Shown one piece after another: positions 11,427-24,029 of a stretch of DNA of 64,000 bases. Origin of the DNA: Ophiobolus disseminans (lineage: Eukaryota > Ascomycota > Dothideomycetes > Pleosporales > Phaeosphaeriaceae); NCBI GenBank assembly GCA_010093685.1, contig MU006228.1, positions 417,111-481,110 on the forward strand. Direction: 5' to 3'. Numbering within the stretch: the first letter of the stretch is position 1; each line of letters starts with the position of its first letter. The translations under genes and the position numbers were made by a program. The notes below the pieces were generated by a model. That model made no database searches and was not told where the DNA came from. It saw nothing but the letters and a program-made list of their open reading frames with translations.

Positions 11427-13078
11427 ATGTCTAGCATTAAGGGCGACCTCCAGGGCGACTACTACAACAACGATGGAGAGCTGGCGACTGTGCCACTCCG
11501 CGACTGGTCGGTTGACGAAGAACGGAGGGCGAAGCGCAAGTAAGTGTTATTTGAGACGATTCTGAATATCCTCACTGACTGCAAGATTACCAGGCTCGAT
11601 TTGATCATCATGCCTCTGCTCACTCTGGGGTTTTTCTGCCTGCAGCTCGACCGTGGTAACATTGCAAATGCCATCACAGACAACTTCATGGAGGACATAG
11701 ATATCACTCAAGACCAGTTCAACGTAGGGCAGCAAATGCTGTCTCTCGGTATTGTGCTTTTCGAAATCCCTGCGAACATGGCCCTGTACCGCGTGGGTCC
11801 TGGAAAATGGCTCACTCTTCAGCTCTTCCTCTTCGGCACCGTTAGCACGTTTCAAGCTTTCCAGACGAACTACAGCTCATTCATCGCGACTCGTTTCTTG
11901 CTCGGTATCACAGAATCTGGGTTCATTCCTGGTGGCTTATGGACGCTTTCAACGTGGTACACCAGGTCTGAGACAGCGAAGCGTGTCATGATCTTCTATT
12001 TCGGCAATCAGTTCGGCCAGGCTTCTGCGAAACTGCTCGCCTACGGGATCCTTCACATGCGAGGAGTCGGAGGCAAGCCAGGATGGTTCTGGCTGTTCAC
12101 ATTGATGGGTGGATTCACGATCATCTGCGGTGGCGTTCTTGGATGCTGTCTCCCCGACTCGTTCAAGAAACCTCATTCCACATTTCTACCTAAGTGGTCG
12201 ATGTTCTCGGAACGCGAGATCCACATCCTTCGCAATCGCGTTCATATTGACGACCCAGCGAAGAGCAGGAAGAAGAAGAGGATTGGTCTCACAGCTTTTA
12301 AGAAGGCTTTCTCAAATTGGCGCATGTGGGCTCACTTCGCAATTACCATGTGCAACAATGGACCCCAACGTGCCTTCGATACGTATGCGCCATCGCTCGT
12401 CAGGGAGTTCGGGTTTGGCCAACTGAGAGCCAACGCCATGGCTGCTGTGGGTCTGTTCCTCCAGATCCCCGTCTCATTTTCATTCAGTTGGTTTTCCGAT
12501 CACTTGTAAGCCATGTATCTCGCCTACCGAAGCTCATTGCTAACATTTCTCTTGCAGCAACCGTCGTGGTGAGACTGTCATGGCCGGCTTTAGCTGCCAT
12601 CTCCTCGGCTACATCTTCAACCGTATCTTTACCGAGATCCGCAACCGTAATGTGCGGTATTTCGGTGTGGTATGGACACAAGTATTTGGCACCTTTTCCC
12701 ATCCACTCAACATCACTTGGATGTCCCTGACCTGCACTGACTCGGAGGAGCGAGCTCTCGCGATGGCCTTGTAAGTCAATACGTACTCAAGTGAGGCACC
12801 AAGTTCTAATAGCCTGTAGGGTCATCATGGGCGCCAACATTGCTGGAATCTACGGTGCTCAGATCTTCCGCCAGGACGATCGACCTCGATACCGCCGTGC
12901 CTTTTCCATTGCTTGCGCTATCCTCGCCTTCGGTCTCATTGTCGCTATTGGTCGTTACGTCCATGAGAAAGTTACTAGGCGTCGCAAGGCACGTCAGGTC
13001 GACGATACTTCTTCCAGTGAAGATGGATTGCCAGAGGCTTTGCCGGCTAGCGACACGGTACCCATTCCGAAAGTTTGA
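11427..13078 (+). CDS. MFS transporter, allantoate permease (Dal5/ACS) type
   Basis: Four exons (11427-11539, 11594-12505, 12558-12770, 12820-13078) encode 498 residues. All three introns have GTAAG donors and CAG/TAG acceptors and join in frame. The first membrane segment carries LQLDRGNIANA, the signature of the anion:cation symporter branch that includes Dal5 and Tna1 in yeast. Later segments show IPANMALYRVGPGKW, RFLLGITESGFIPGG and the cytoplasmic GRP-less loop typical of this branch. About 12 membrane helices fit the length. N- and C-terminal tails are hydrophilic. The substrate could be allantoate, nicotinate, pantothenate or another organic anion; sequence alone does not decide. The gene looks intact. 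Confidence 0.9.
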
Positions 13079-13686
13079 TAGCAAAAGGCGATGGACTTTG
13101 ACCCTGGCTGTTGAGCAGTAGCTATTGTGTCAATTTTGAGGGAGTAGGATTGGAAATAGTACGAGGATCGAGGGTATGAACTTCGCTCTGTCTTTGATTC
13201 GAATGTGCTACAAAATATCGACGAGGCGAGAAGCACATGGCTTCTATATAGGCACTTCTTATCAAGAAGTTTTATCAACTGTCACTGTCTAGCATCTCAA
13301 AATATACCATCTTGCAACCTGACTTCTCCCGCCATCTTGCAATGCTCCGCCGATGTGACGAAAGCTAACAGCTAGGAGTAAAACAGTGCGGTTTTCGAAA
13401 TTGACCACCATGGATGCTGTGGGCCATTATAGTTACATGATACGCTCGAATTTGTGTAACACATGTGTCGCCTTTGTTATAGAGGTCACCACCTAGGTGG
13501 CAATGCGGGCACCCCATCGGACATCATCTTTATCTCCGGGAACGCTAGTGTCAGCTTCCCAAAGAACCCCACTCAAGCACACCACATCATTAAACGTCCA
13601 CAACAGATGCTCATTACATGTCTCGCATCTCCTTCTCATCACTGTCATTTTAGCCTAACATCTTCACCCACCGTAACGTTGACACC
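13079..13686. other. Intergenic interval between MFS transporter and F-box gene
   Basis: This holds the 3' end of the transporter and the promoter of the F-box gene. A pyrimidine-rich leader (about 13620-13685) precedes the ATG at 13687. No gene is seen. Confidence 0.5.
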
Positions 13687-15321
13687 ATGACTGAACTCCT
13701 TGACCTTTGCTATGACGTTTTGATTCGGATATTGGAGGAGATTAACCCCGAGGACCTCGCGGCATGTGCACAAACGTCGTCCGCTTTCAACCACTTCATC
13801 AAGCAGAATGAGAGGCTGTATAAGGCTCATTACTTGCGTACCTTTGTCTGAGAACCTTGAAATCGTTTCGTGTTCAGGGCTGATGTGTGTAGGACGACCC
13901 GCGAACAAAGCCTGGAGTGCCTGATCCGGAATGGGTATCTGAGCTGCAAAAGCTCATCAAATGCACGAAGATTCTCGAATCGGCCAATAACGACTTGAAA
14001 GTAAGTGGTATCGACTATCCGGCGTATGGGATGTTGATCTTTGCCCCAGCGTGACGAGTTCAAATTCGTCGCTTCAACTGTCGACAGCCTCATCGCCACC
14101 GCATCGATAGACCAATCCGGAACCTCACACAACCAATCCAAGGTCTCAAATCTCTTTCTGCACATTTCTCAGAACCGCGATGCTTTCATGTGCCGCTCCT
14201 CGCTGTTCAAGTACGCGGGAACGGAGCTGCAGAAACCTGCCAATGACGAAGAAGGAAGGCAGTTAAGCGCAAAGTTGCATTGCCTCTTTGGCATCCCGTC
14301 GTCACAGACGGGCAACCGCGCTCTTTCAGTCCACGCGCATGCGCGCTCGCGCATATATGATCTGCGTAACTACACAGATAAGACGCAGTGGGGTCCGTTT
14401 CAAGACGACGGAAGTATGAACGTGGATTGGGAGATGATTGAAAGCCAGATGATTATTTTAGGGTATAACTCCAACCTTTGCTGCCGGCGGTTCCAGAAGA
14501 GATTTTCGCCGCCATGGGGGGAACCGCTTCAAGGCGTTGTGCCCGAACGAGCAAAGATCATGCCCGAGTATCCGGCGAAACTGCTGTATGAACCGGATGT
14601 GCCGTTGAGGTTAAAAGATCCATATGGAGTGTCGGGAGTGTGGTCACGCGTAAGCCCTTCCAACCCTGCCCTCACAATCCCTCTAAACCCAATCACGATG
14701 AATACTCCAATACTAACAACACCCACCAAGATCGTATGCTTCCTCGACTACAACGACCTCTACAACTTCAACTTCGACACGCAAGCCCTGCGCATCCCCC
14801 CAGACCAACCCCGCGCCCCCCTCTCCACCGAAGAAGCCATCCGCCACATCCACATGGACATCCAAGTCACGCGCGTCGTCGCCGCCGACCGCTTCGACAA
14901 CCCCGCGCTGCCCGTCGTGCACTGGAGCGGGAAATCGCGCTCCGTCGACGCGCCGTGGGACCCGAATGCGAACTCTAAGATCCGCGGATCGGTGCGCCTC
15001 ACGCCGGAGGGCGAGGTAAGGTGGCAGACGATTTCGGTGTTTTACGGGTAAGCAAGGACTTCTTTTTGGTGGTTTTGTGAAAGGATTGAGTATTACTGAT
15101 GCTGTGATAGCGGTGAGGAGAGATGGCGTAGTGAGGGTATTCAGGTTGGTGGATTACGGTCTGAACGGGGCGTTGTTGGGTCGTGGTTTGATAAGGACTT
15201 TGATCCTCATGGGCCGGCGGGGCCGACTGCGTTCTGGAAGGTAAGTGATAGAGGGGTGGGGGATGGAGATGTTAGTGATTCTGATGAGGAGGATCAGGAG
15301 GGTGGGCATTGGCATATGTGA
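13687..15321 (+). CDS. F-box domain protein
   Basis: Exons 13687-13845, 13893-14000, 14050-15047 and 15111-15321 give 491 residues. The first intron uses a GTCTGA donor; the more attractive GTACCT eight bases upstream would leave the frame broken. Residues 3-45 form an F-box (DLCYDVLIRILEEINPEDL, CAQTSSAFNHF), which binds Skp1 in SCF ubiquitin ligases. The remainder is a conserved fungal C-terminal region of unknown fold, with basic and aromatic patches (YGVSGVWSRV, PVVHWSGKSRS) that presumably recruits substrate. The protein ends in an acidic tail (SDSDEEDQEGG) read straight through a GTAAGT that could be mistaken for a donor. It converges on the Zn2Cys6 gene, with 266 bp between them. Targets are unknown. 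Confidence 0.85.
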
Positions 15322-15587
15322 GCGACGATGGCTCATTCAAGCACTTGATGGATTTTTGGATTTCCAAGTGATGATTGACGAGTGGTCTTTCCATTATGCC
15401 ATCGTGCTAGTTCTCAGCTCTGCTAAATTTGCGGCTTCGTTCACATCTGCTTTTGCTTTATTGCAGGATCCCCCTATATGGTTGAATATCGAGTACATTT
15501 ACAGCGAAGAAACGCCCTAGCCGTTGAGTATAAAAGTGGGTATCGATGCAAGTATGAAGCGAAAACAAGACAGCGTAGAAGAACAAC

Positions 15588-18026
15588 TCAAAACATCCAC
15601 AAAACGCCAGTGCCCCTCCCACGAAGACCTCCGAATGTACCCTCTCCAGATGCGACAGCGCTCTGCAGGGGAGGACTCAACGCCTGGCACGGGAAGATTT
15701 CGACGAGATTCAAATCGCGAACGGGACCTAAAACCGAGTTCAGATCTGGCATAGCACCGGCTCCATTCCTCCGTGCTTTGGTCTGTGGAAGCTCTCGCCA
15801 CTTCTGCGCTACTGCCAAGCCGACGTCGATGAAGGCAGAACACTCTTCGAGTACTCTTTGCGCGTATCCGAGGCCCTTAGCCAACTCCTTGAGATGTCCT
15901 GCACACTCCTCGAAAGCACTAGCATAATCACTATATCGTGTGTGATAACGATGCAGCTCTGGAACCGTAGGGATATGGAACATGAGCGCGCCAGCGACTA
16001 ACAGCGTGGCCACGATGGCAGTAGTGATTTGATGCCGGTGACTAGCAGTCGTCATGCTGTCTGGACTGCTCCAGATTTTGCGAATTTCGGCCATTGTATA
16101 TACAACAAGCCGTTCGAAATACTCAACCTGCGAAGTGTCGAACGTTAGGCTGGTCATGATCCTGCGACCAAAGAGGAGCGGCGTAAGCATGCGACGCAGT
16201 GCTGCGAGGCGCTTTAGATCCCGGTTTGAGGTGTCTTGCGGCGGAAAATTCGGTATTTGCAAATCAGATAGCTCGGTGTCGATGAAGTGCTTCATTAGAG
16301 AGTCGTTCGTATCGTCGATATTGACGGGCAGTCCATGAGCGTCCGTTTTCGAGCACTCTGTAGCGATGCCCATAGCGAGATGGACTGCGAGAATCATGTA
16401 AGCCAAGTAACGATTGCTGTAGGCTCGGCGCACGACGTCGTCAGTGTTTTCCTGGGGTAATGAAATCTTTTGGCCGTCAGTCGTGGCTTTTTTTTGAGGA
16501 ATTCCGCAACTCACCCGACTTGTATGTGCCTGGGGCGTCTCAACATCTATGTCCTTGATTTGCATTGAGGTTGGGCGCCCGCATGACATTGAGATGGAGT
16601 GATCAGTGACGTACGTAGTCCAGAACACACACGTTTGCCAGTATCCCTGCTCTGGATCGCTAGTCTGCCATGTTGTTTGCTTGTGTAGATTTTGCTGGAG
16701 CAAAGTGGTGCAGGCTGTGCGTATAGCGCTATACGCGAGCGCAGGTATGTCGGCGTAGGAAAGGTATATTGCCTGTCCATGTTAGTCGAGCTATGAGGAT
16801 TAGTCAAGCACTATGTATACTGACCTGAAAAAGCAGACACTGGACAAGACTCCAGTCGCCACCACCAAGCAAAGCTTGCTTATCGATTATACTGTCCGCC
16901 AACAGAAACCAGTCCAAGCCAGGAGGCTTGTCGCTGCCGGTCGACTTCTCCAATAGGACGTCGCAACATGCGAAGAGGAGATAGCACAAGGCTAGGAAGT
17001 GGACATCAGTCTTTTCTGCAACGCCATTCGTCATTAACTGCTGAACACGTGCGTTGAAATCGACCTCATCGACGCATGGATGACGAAGATGAACATCGCC
17101 GAAGAAAGATGCCACGTACTGTTGGTACCTGGCAGGGTCTGGAAACGGCATGTTCCGATTGCCTACACGAACAGAAGGCATCATGTCTGCGCCCAAGAGA
17201 GGGTCCATGGGCATGGTCGAAGCAAGGCCATGTTCGGGTGATGGCTGGCCCAGTTGTTGCAAAGCGGGGTGGATGGGATCGAGGATGGGCATGGAGAAGG
17301 CAGTTTCGCTCCTGAATCCATCGCTGGCATTGTCCTCCCGCTCAATACTGCCACTAGGCGTGAATGCTAAGCCGCGTTCTTGCATTAAAGCCTCCATCAT
17401 AGCCTCGACTCTGGCCATGCGAGTCTCCATTGACATGCCTGTGCCACCCGCTCCACTCTCCCGTCGTTCAATGGTCTCATTGCGAGGCATTGTGTTCCTT
17501 CGTGATACGCCGTTACCATTCCCATTGCTGAACAGTGGTTGTGATGATGTAGGTGTGGGTCGGCTGAGGTTTTGTAGCACCTCGGCAGCCGTCTGATCTT
17601 CCGAGTAGAAGCAGCGCTTGCCATTGTCGATGCATCGCTGACATGGGTTCTCACCGGTACACTGCTCACTTGTCAGTGGTTCCTGCCTAGTACAAAGTTG
17701 TGGTGGCAGGAGCGCATGACACAGGAGCAATCCACGAACACGGGGAAATGATAGACACCAAGCCACGTACCTTGAGCTTCGACCTGCGACACGAAACACC
17801 TGCAGCGAAAAGGTCAGCAACATGGTCCGTCGTGTGTGTTGTCGTGCGCGAGTTGACTATCGCGGAACGATCGGAATGCTTCACGCAATGCCCTGAGGCT
17901 GTTGATCATCTTCGGAAGACGCGACTTACATGCTTTCGGAGCGTACTTCTGCCGTATCTTCTTTCGCTTAGGCGAAGAGGACCGGTCGTCGTCCATGTGA
18001 CTGTAAGGCGATTGATGGTCGTTCAT
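15588..18026 (-). CDS. Zn2Cys6 fungal-type transcription factor
   Basis: Five exons (18026-17930, 17799-17771, 17661-16825, 16772-16515, 16451-15588) encode 694 residues. The zinc cluster is split over three exons and reads CX2CX6CX5CX2CX6C (residues about 33-59), preceded by a basic PKRKKIRQKYAPK segment that is a likely nuclear signal. A Glu/Met-rich segment near residues 115-135 may be the dimerisation coil. The middle homology region (Fungal_trans type) includes CLLFQ, YLSYADIPALAYSAIRTA and VFWTTYVTDHSISMSCGRP. The 29-nt second exon and the phases of all introns are consistent, which supports the model. The start could lie further upstream in frame (18101). It is a nuclear DNA-binding regulator, probably recognising CGG half-sites. 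Its targets are not evident, and neither the F-box gene nor the secreted protein next to it is an obvious target. Confidence 0.9.
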
Positions 18027-19640
18027 GGCGTGTTGATTGTGATGTTTATGGAGGAAAGTCAGAGGCCGAAGCTGATCGGAACGCGCATGACCAGGATGCA
18101 CTAGCGTGCCCTATCACAGCATCGCTTCCGTACACGGACCACATTTCTTTCATTCACATTTCGCGCACTTACATGACCAACCAACACCTTCCGACGACGT
18201 TCTGTCCTGAAATACGATACGCATCTCCCAGCACTACAAAGATGGAGTCCAGAAAGAAGATAACTTATTGGGAAGAAATCTCGTTCGTGTTTGCCCACGC
18301 ACGAAGAGGCCAACCAGATTCCGCAGGCACGGTAATGAGAGCTGGACGACACCTAGCCTTCGACAATCTTTCGAAAATAGCCAGGCCGTTTTATCGACTA
18401 TTAATTCTCATACTTGCTGGCTGATAGCCATAGCGACGCCGAGAAATTAAGGAAACTCGCCAACATTCCTTACATTCCTGGCTAGGGAAATTCAGTTCGC
18501 TTCCAAATTGGAGACGCCGTTCTCTGAAGACTTTGCGAGAATAGCCGTCGCTGTGGGAGTGGCATAGATCCAGAACACGTACTGCGCAGCTGCACCATAG
18601 GTCGAACCCCCATCTCATCGAAGAAGTTTTCATGACAGTAGGTTCGAAGAAAACATGATAATCGACTACACCCACTATGTAGTTGATTACCATGTATACT
18701 TAGGGATATCGTGCATTTCACAGGCATTTCTATGCACTCGATGCTCTCTAGTCGGGGTAACACAAATACTCTCGCAAGAACAGCGGGCGCGGCCACCATC
18801 GATGTAACACGATCGGGCGACGATCTTCTTGATGTCACGCTAGAACAAGTCTCTAATATTTTCAAGACTTAACGCTGCTTACTGTTAGTACTGATATATG
18901 ATTACTCCGCACCACTGACATTCTATAGGTAAACCCATTACAGGCGCTAGACGCACTTATAGGAGCATCTCTACACCCTCATTCACTAGACCCACAGTAT
19001 CGTGGACGGGCGTACTTCGGATGCTTCTTTCTTGGATTCGATGTAAGTATGACTTAAATATTGGCTTTGCGACTCTTGTGCTTTTTTATGTGCTCTGTGC
19101 TCTGTAGTACTACTTCATCTAGCTCAAGCTACCCGGAACGGTCAATTTATGGTTCCCGAATGAAGACGCATGATATAATTGGAATGGTGAGTTCCAGAGT
19201 CGCTGCGCTGTGCGCTTCGTGTTATGGATGATCTCAAAGGAAGCCAGACACGACCGTCGCTGGTCTAGTAAGTGTGCTTTCTTCTGGCACTCAATACCTG
19301 AATCTAGACCAGATTCGTCCCAAGTCTCTATTGATTGATGGTCTTGAAGTGCTGCACTTCTTACAAGGATATACACCTGCATCCCCAACAGACGTGATCG
19401 CCATGATTTCGTTTCGTCATCTCCTTCCCTTCAGCATCGACGTCTCCCTCCCATTCGCGTAGCTTCCACCTCATCTTCATCTTCATCTTCATCATCACCT
19501 CCCTTGTTGAGATCTTCGCGCACGTCCCTGTCCATACTTGATTTAAGATTCTGTCCACTTTTATCCAACCAATTTCCTCCAACATCACCCACCTTTCTCC
19601 TTACCACAAACAACCTACATTGACAGATACCGACTCCAAC
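18027..19640. other. Gene-poor interval with possible exon fragments
   Basis: Near 18731-18870 a short plus frame (MHSMLSSRGNTNT...) and, at about 18950-19040, a second piece ending at a GTAAGT could be exons of a small or decaying gene, but no family is recognisable and no complete model can be built. A CTT/CAT-rich microsatellite-like leader (about 19470-19500) precedes the secreted protein gene. Confidence 0.35.
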
Positions 19641-20931
19641 ATGCATCTACTCACCGCAATCTGTGCCATCCTCGGCGGCCTCCTCGTTTCGGCGGCAGGT
19701 CACTGCAATCTCGTCCCCGCTCCAGATCAGTCTCACACGTACCCCAACATTCCACTGAAAGGCGAGTCGCCCGGCGTCGTATTCAACGCGGCTGCAGGTT
19801 GCGATGTCGGCACTTGGCAGTTTGGCCGATCTCACGTCTTCCCACGCCCGGATGAGCATTCCTTCAGTGTCTGGAGCTTCCACGTCGTCAACCCCGCCAA
19901 CGCCAACGAGACCATCTTGGCTAGGTTCGTCATGGGTACCAACGATGCGTACGAGTACCTTGGACCGGGCTCGGGCTATCTCGCCATCCTCATCGATGTT
20001 CAGTTTGCGGACGGTCACCAGTACAACTCAGTAATCTATGGCGCACATGCGACAGTCGTTACCATAGATACCTTCGGTTGGGGCACCAACAGCGTATGGG
20101 GCGCCACAGGATGGAATAGCACCCGCGACGGCAAGCATGTTGATCTTTTCCACAACCTCGGTCACCCACTAGGTCTCTCCGGCAGCATGGTGTTGAAATC
20201 CGTAAGTCCTCTCAATCCCACGCACACCCACATACTCACCTCCACAGATCGCACCGCCCCGCTACCCATGCTCATCCAACCTCACTCTCCCCTCGTCGCT
20301 CGAGATTGTTCCGTGTCTCGGCCAAACAAACCAAATGCCCGACGCCTCCACGACCGTCGACTTCACCCTCATCGACGCCAATCCCAGCCTGACCCGCCAC
20401 CTCAAGTTCGCCAACGGCGTCGGCTTCCACGAGCAAACCTGGTCCAACGCGCACCTACGCGCCGTCGCACCCACCTGGCGCCGCGGCAACGCACGCCTGC
20501 ACGTTATCGGTGACAAGACGGGCGCAAACCACAGCGTCGTCTGGTGGGAAGGCACAGGCCCCAACCACCGCGTGCACAGCACCGCGTACGCATCCATGGA
20601 CGGCACGATTGTCAAGGAAGGATGTGATTGGAACCGCGAGTCGCAGTTGCTGAAGGTCGAGGCGCATACTTGGGGCACGGTTGTGGATATCAAAGTCGCT
20701 GAGGAAATGCATCTTCTGCTCCATATTCAGAAGGTTAGCTCGGCTGAGAGGAGGGAGACGGGCGCTAAGCCGCTCAAGTATGTGAGAATGACGGGTACCG
20801 TGAAGGCGACGCTCGGGGCTGAGACCAAGCTTGAGGGCGTTGCGTGGACTGAGGAGGGGGATTTTGGCCCGGAGCCGTGGAAGCATGAAGGAAAAGCGTT
20901 TGGGAATAGGGTTGTACTTGGGGAATTTTGA
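19641..20931 (+). CDS. Secreted protein with AttH/CrtC (lipocalin-like) resemblance
   Basis: Two exons (19641-20201, 20248-20931; intron 46 nt, in phase) encode 414 residues. The start has a clear signal peptide, a hydrophobic stretch LLTAICAILGGLLVSAAG followed by a Cys. The N-terminal half has a double beta-barrel look (KGESPGVVFNAAAGCD, SFSVWSFHVVNP). The C-terminal half has GVGFHEQTWSN and HSVVWWEGTG, words that resemble the AttH / hydroxyneurosporene-synthase fold, also found in fungal lipocalin-like Diels-Alderases. That assignment rests on pattern only. Secretion is unusual for those enzymes. No biosynthetic partner is adjacent, so a pathway role cannot be claimed. Several potential N-glycosylation sites are present. 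Strong GC bias at third positions in exon 2 supports coding. Confidence 0.75.
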
Positions 20932-22262
20932 GTAATGCACCGCATGAGGGGTTGAACATGCTCTTTGGCATGTGTTGAGACTTTAGGTTTCTGCAACTTC
21001 GCACCCGACGCTTGAGCTTGAGTTGTTGGACAAGCTACATCGCTGTTCTTTTGGTGCTCCACTCGAGTCTTGTAGAGGAGCTTAATACGTAATGACTTGG
21101 ATCAAGGATCAAACACAAGACATGTTCTTTCAGTGCATATAATGTGAACACTAAATGAACATCCACAAGCTATAGTCAGTGACAAAACCACCCACAATAA
21201 TATTCGCAATCATGTGTATCTTAATATGTATAGCTTATACATCAATCCCATCCCACACGTCCACCATGCCCACTCATGCATCATACGACACCCCTAAAAG
21301 GCCCCATAAATGAACCGTCGTACCTATACTCAGTCAGGTAATAACCTCAGATCACGCATAACATAAGCGCACACACACCTCACATCCTCAACTAGCATAC
21401 CATCACCTCAGATTGTCAACTAGCATACTATTCACTAAACAAGCCACACGAAGGATACACCAACACACCGATTTTCAGTGCATAGTAATAAACATACAGT
21501 GACTCTCACGTATGCACCTCCATGCATTCTCTATCCAAAAGCCTTCATGCTTCGCTGCAGAATGTACCTCTATCTTACATACTCACGTACGACACATACC
21601 ATTTTGCTCTCTCGCTAAACAGACGAAAGGGTAAGCTACGCCCCAACATGCAAACTTTATATCCAAGCAAGCCATTTCTTCTCCACAGCACTCACACACT
21701 TTATTCTGCATATGCAAAAGCCACACTTGACCCGTTTCTATTACCACCGCATTTCCTCCTCCCACTCACTCACTTGACGTCTCGTCTTCTGAACTTGCTT
21801 TATCAACAAAAAAGACCCAAACCCACACTCCCTCAAAAATAAACTCGTACATGTGGTTTAACCTCCCGAAGAATTGAACTCCGGCCTCCACGACGCGACC
21901 TATACCCCCTCGCCCCGGAGCGCTGAGTGAGCAGCGGCCGAATAGATGCGTGGTTCGCTGCCACTACGTTAGAAGGTCTTTATGGTTGTTGATATGGGAT
22001 GAGATGAAATGGAAGGGTTCATAACTGGTGTGAGGTAGTGAGGTAGCAAAGGCGGTTGAGTATGTATATGTGTATATTGAGTGTGTACTAATCCGAACTC
22101 GAGTTTGAAGCTATCAGTATACCGAAGTACGTGCGTGAACGAATATATAAAGAATCGGGTATACAGTTACAAAAGCAAGTAATACCTTGCACCAAACGCC
22201 ATATCCCCATCATTCGTACTCGTACTGCAGAGAAAAGGAATACACAAACCCCCCATCCCACA
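20932..22262. other. Intergenic interval, pyrimidine/AT-rich
   Basis: This joins the 3' ends of two convergent genes. It is rich in CA/TC words and carries no supported gene. A minus-strand T-arm-like hairpin near 21865-21885 was examined as a tRNA and rejected (no acceptor or anticodon arms). Confidence 0.5.
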
Positions 22263-24029
22263 CTATTGATAAAACTTCCACTTCACCTCCTTACACGCCC
22301 ACCCCTCCACAACCTTCCCCACCCTCTCCACCATCCACCCACTACTCCACTTCTCATCCTTTTCCGTCGTCCTCCTACCCAAGCGCAAAACTTTACCCAA
22401 ATGGCACTCCCCATCCCCCAGCGCCTTATACCGCCACTGCAGACAATCCTCGATATCCTGGCACGCCTTTGCGCAGTGCGCGGGGGTATCAGCTGCGTCT
22501 TTGAACGTCTCGGCCAATTTGTCCCAGTCGATTTCTTTTGGCTTGTCGTCTTCGCGGTGGGAGAAGAGGGAGCGCATGGAGGGGGGTACGCCAGCCGCAT
22601 CTGCACCGTCTTGATTGTGCTTCTTGCTTCGATCTTCTTCGTCTTTGAGTTGCTGTTGGCGGCCCTGTGGGGCGATGATTTTAGTATCTTGGCTTAAATT
22701 ATCCCAATCTGCTTTCTTGGCTTCCAAGTGCGGCGTGACGAAAGAGTCAAAGGCATCGCGGTAGAGATATGGTTTGTCCCAGCCGTGCTTGGCGGTCCAG
22801 TTTGTTTGCACGGTCCAGATGGACTCGAGCATCGAGGCGGAGGTGTGGTGCCAGGAGATGGCGGGCGCGCACCAGTGCTTTTCGGTGTAGTCGAGTGTGC
22901 TGGGCTGCTCGCTTTGCATGAGCGGCCACGAGGAGTAGAATTCTACGTGGGCGTCGCCTAGGGCGCGGGCGAGAGCGAGGTCGCCACAGCACCCCTTGCC
23001 GACCTGTTCTTCCCATCGGCTGGTGTAGAGCTCGTCGTAGGATTTGACGAAGCGGCGGAGAGCGCCTTGGGATAGCATGATGCCGGATGTGCGCTGGGCG
23101 GTTTGCACGCTGTCGATGAAGATGGGCGAGCCGCTGTAGTATGGAATGCGGTAGTCGAGTCTGTTGACCCACTGCAGGACGTTGGTCCAGCTCAGGCTCG
23201 TGTCTGCCTCGATGAAGATGACGAACTTTGCGGCTGGCCTAAGCTTGTATGCCTTGTATACCATGGGCAGAAACTTCCACTTGTCCAAATCCTTTGTCTT
23301 CCCAGCGTCCGGCTTGTGGTCTCCGTCTGCGTGCATCTTCTGATATTCGTGAAACTCGTCATGCGTGCGCTTCGCTTCGCCGCCAATGTCCTCGAGGGCA
23401 TTATAAACGGGGATGCCTTCGATTTGGCCCGAGTGGTCGCTGAAGATGGCAAAGTTGGGCACGCAGGAGAGCAGGCCCTTGAGATGGGCTGGAAGCTTCT
23501 CAGCTATCTCTGCCTTGGACGTGCGCACGACCACCATGACATGCGGTGCACCTCGCACATCTTTGCAAAACTTCGAGCTGTGTGTATTCGAGGGCGCATC
23601 GGTTGGCGTGCTGAATTTATCCGTGGCATTGGTGGCATTCGCATCGCCTGGAGCCGGGCCTACGTGTGTGATGAGCGTAGTAGGCACAGCCGCAGCAATC
23701 GACCCCTTCTCCTCACCCTTCTTCCTATCCGCATCCTCCCACCTTCCAGCGTCTTCATACTCCTCTACCCCCGTCTCAACCGGTCCAGGCAAGACCGTCT
23801 GTCCCACACGTGTCTCGTCGTCCCATCTATGACCGCCCACCGGGGTCGGCACAGCAATGAACGGCGCCGGTATTATCGGCTCCGAATGCACATTCTTATA
23901 ATCATAATGATCAATCACCGGCCGCACCGGCTGCGCATTCTGGTACGGGACGCCCAGCGTCCACAGGAAGCTGAAGAGCGAGAGCGAGAGCACGACTATG
24001 GCGATGCGCGAGGGCGTGAGCATGGGCAT
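22263..24029 (-). CDS. GT31/fringe-like type II membrane glycosyltransferase with C-terminal PAN/Apple-like domain
   Basis: The ATG at 24029 (context ACCATGC) gives 588 residues in one exon; the frame opens slightly further upstream only through a GTG. A single N-terminal anchor (IAIVVLSLSLFSFLWTL, residues about 9-25) followed by a Pro-rich stem indicates a Golgi type II protein. The catalytic region has VMVVVRTSKAEIAEKLPAHL, FAIFSDHSG, KWKFLPMVYKAYKLRP and FIEADTSLSW (about residue 272), the last being a variant of the metal-binding DxD motif. The C-terminus carries a Cys-rich HCAKACQDIEDCLQWRY segment of PAN/Apple type, likely sugar or protein binding. Donor and acceptor sugars are unknown. 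The overall layout matches the fungal GT31 family annotated next to beta-1,3-galactosyltransferases and fringe. Confidence 0.85.
   Translation of the reverse strand: MPMLTPSRIAIVVLSLSLFSFLWTLGVPYQNAQPVRPVIDHYDYKNVHSEPIIPAPFIAVPTPVGGHRWDDETRVGQTVLPGPVETGVEEYEDAGRWEDADRKKGEEKGSIAAAVPTTLITHVGPAPGDANATNATDKFSTPTDAPSNTHSSKFCKDVRGAPHVMVVVRTSKAEIAEKLPAHLKGLLSCVPNFAIFSDHSGQIEGIPVYNALEDIGGEAKRTHDEFHEYQKMHADGDHKPDAGKTKDLDKWKFLPMVYKAYKLRPAAKFVIFIEADTSLSWTNVLQWVNRLDYRIPYYSGSPIFIDSVQTAQRTSGIMLSQGALRRFVKSYDELYTSRWEEQVGKGCCGDLALARALGDAHVEFYSSWPLMQSEQPSTLDYTEKHWCAPAISWHHTSASMLESIWTVQTNWTAKHGWDKPYLYRDAFDSFVTPHLEAKKADWDNLSQDTKIIAPQGRQQQLKDEEDRSKKHNQDGADAAGVPPSMRSLFSHREDDKPKEIDWDKLAETFKDAADTPAHCAKACQDIEDCLQWRYKALGDGECHLGKVLRLGRRTTEKDEKWSSGWMVERVGKVVEGWACKEVKWKFYQ

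Noticed and set aside
13838..13892. GTACCT as the first intron donor of the F-box gene
   Set aside because: It leaves the downstream frame shifted; the GTCTGA donor at 13846 restores the conserved reading.
18482..18865. 127-codon minus-strand frame as a gene
   Set aside because: The opposite strand offers equally good short frames and neither has recognisable domains.
21865..21935. tRNA-like B-box/T-arm on the minus strand
   Set aside because: A five-pair stem with a TTCAATT loop can be drawn, but no matching acceptor stem, D-arm or anticodon arm is present.
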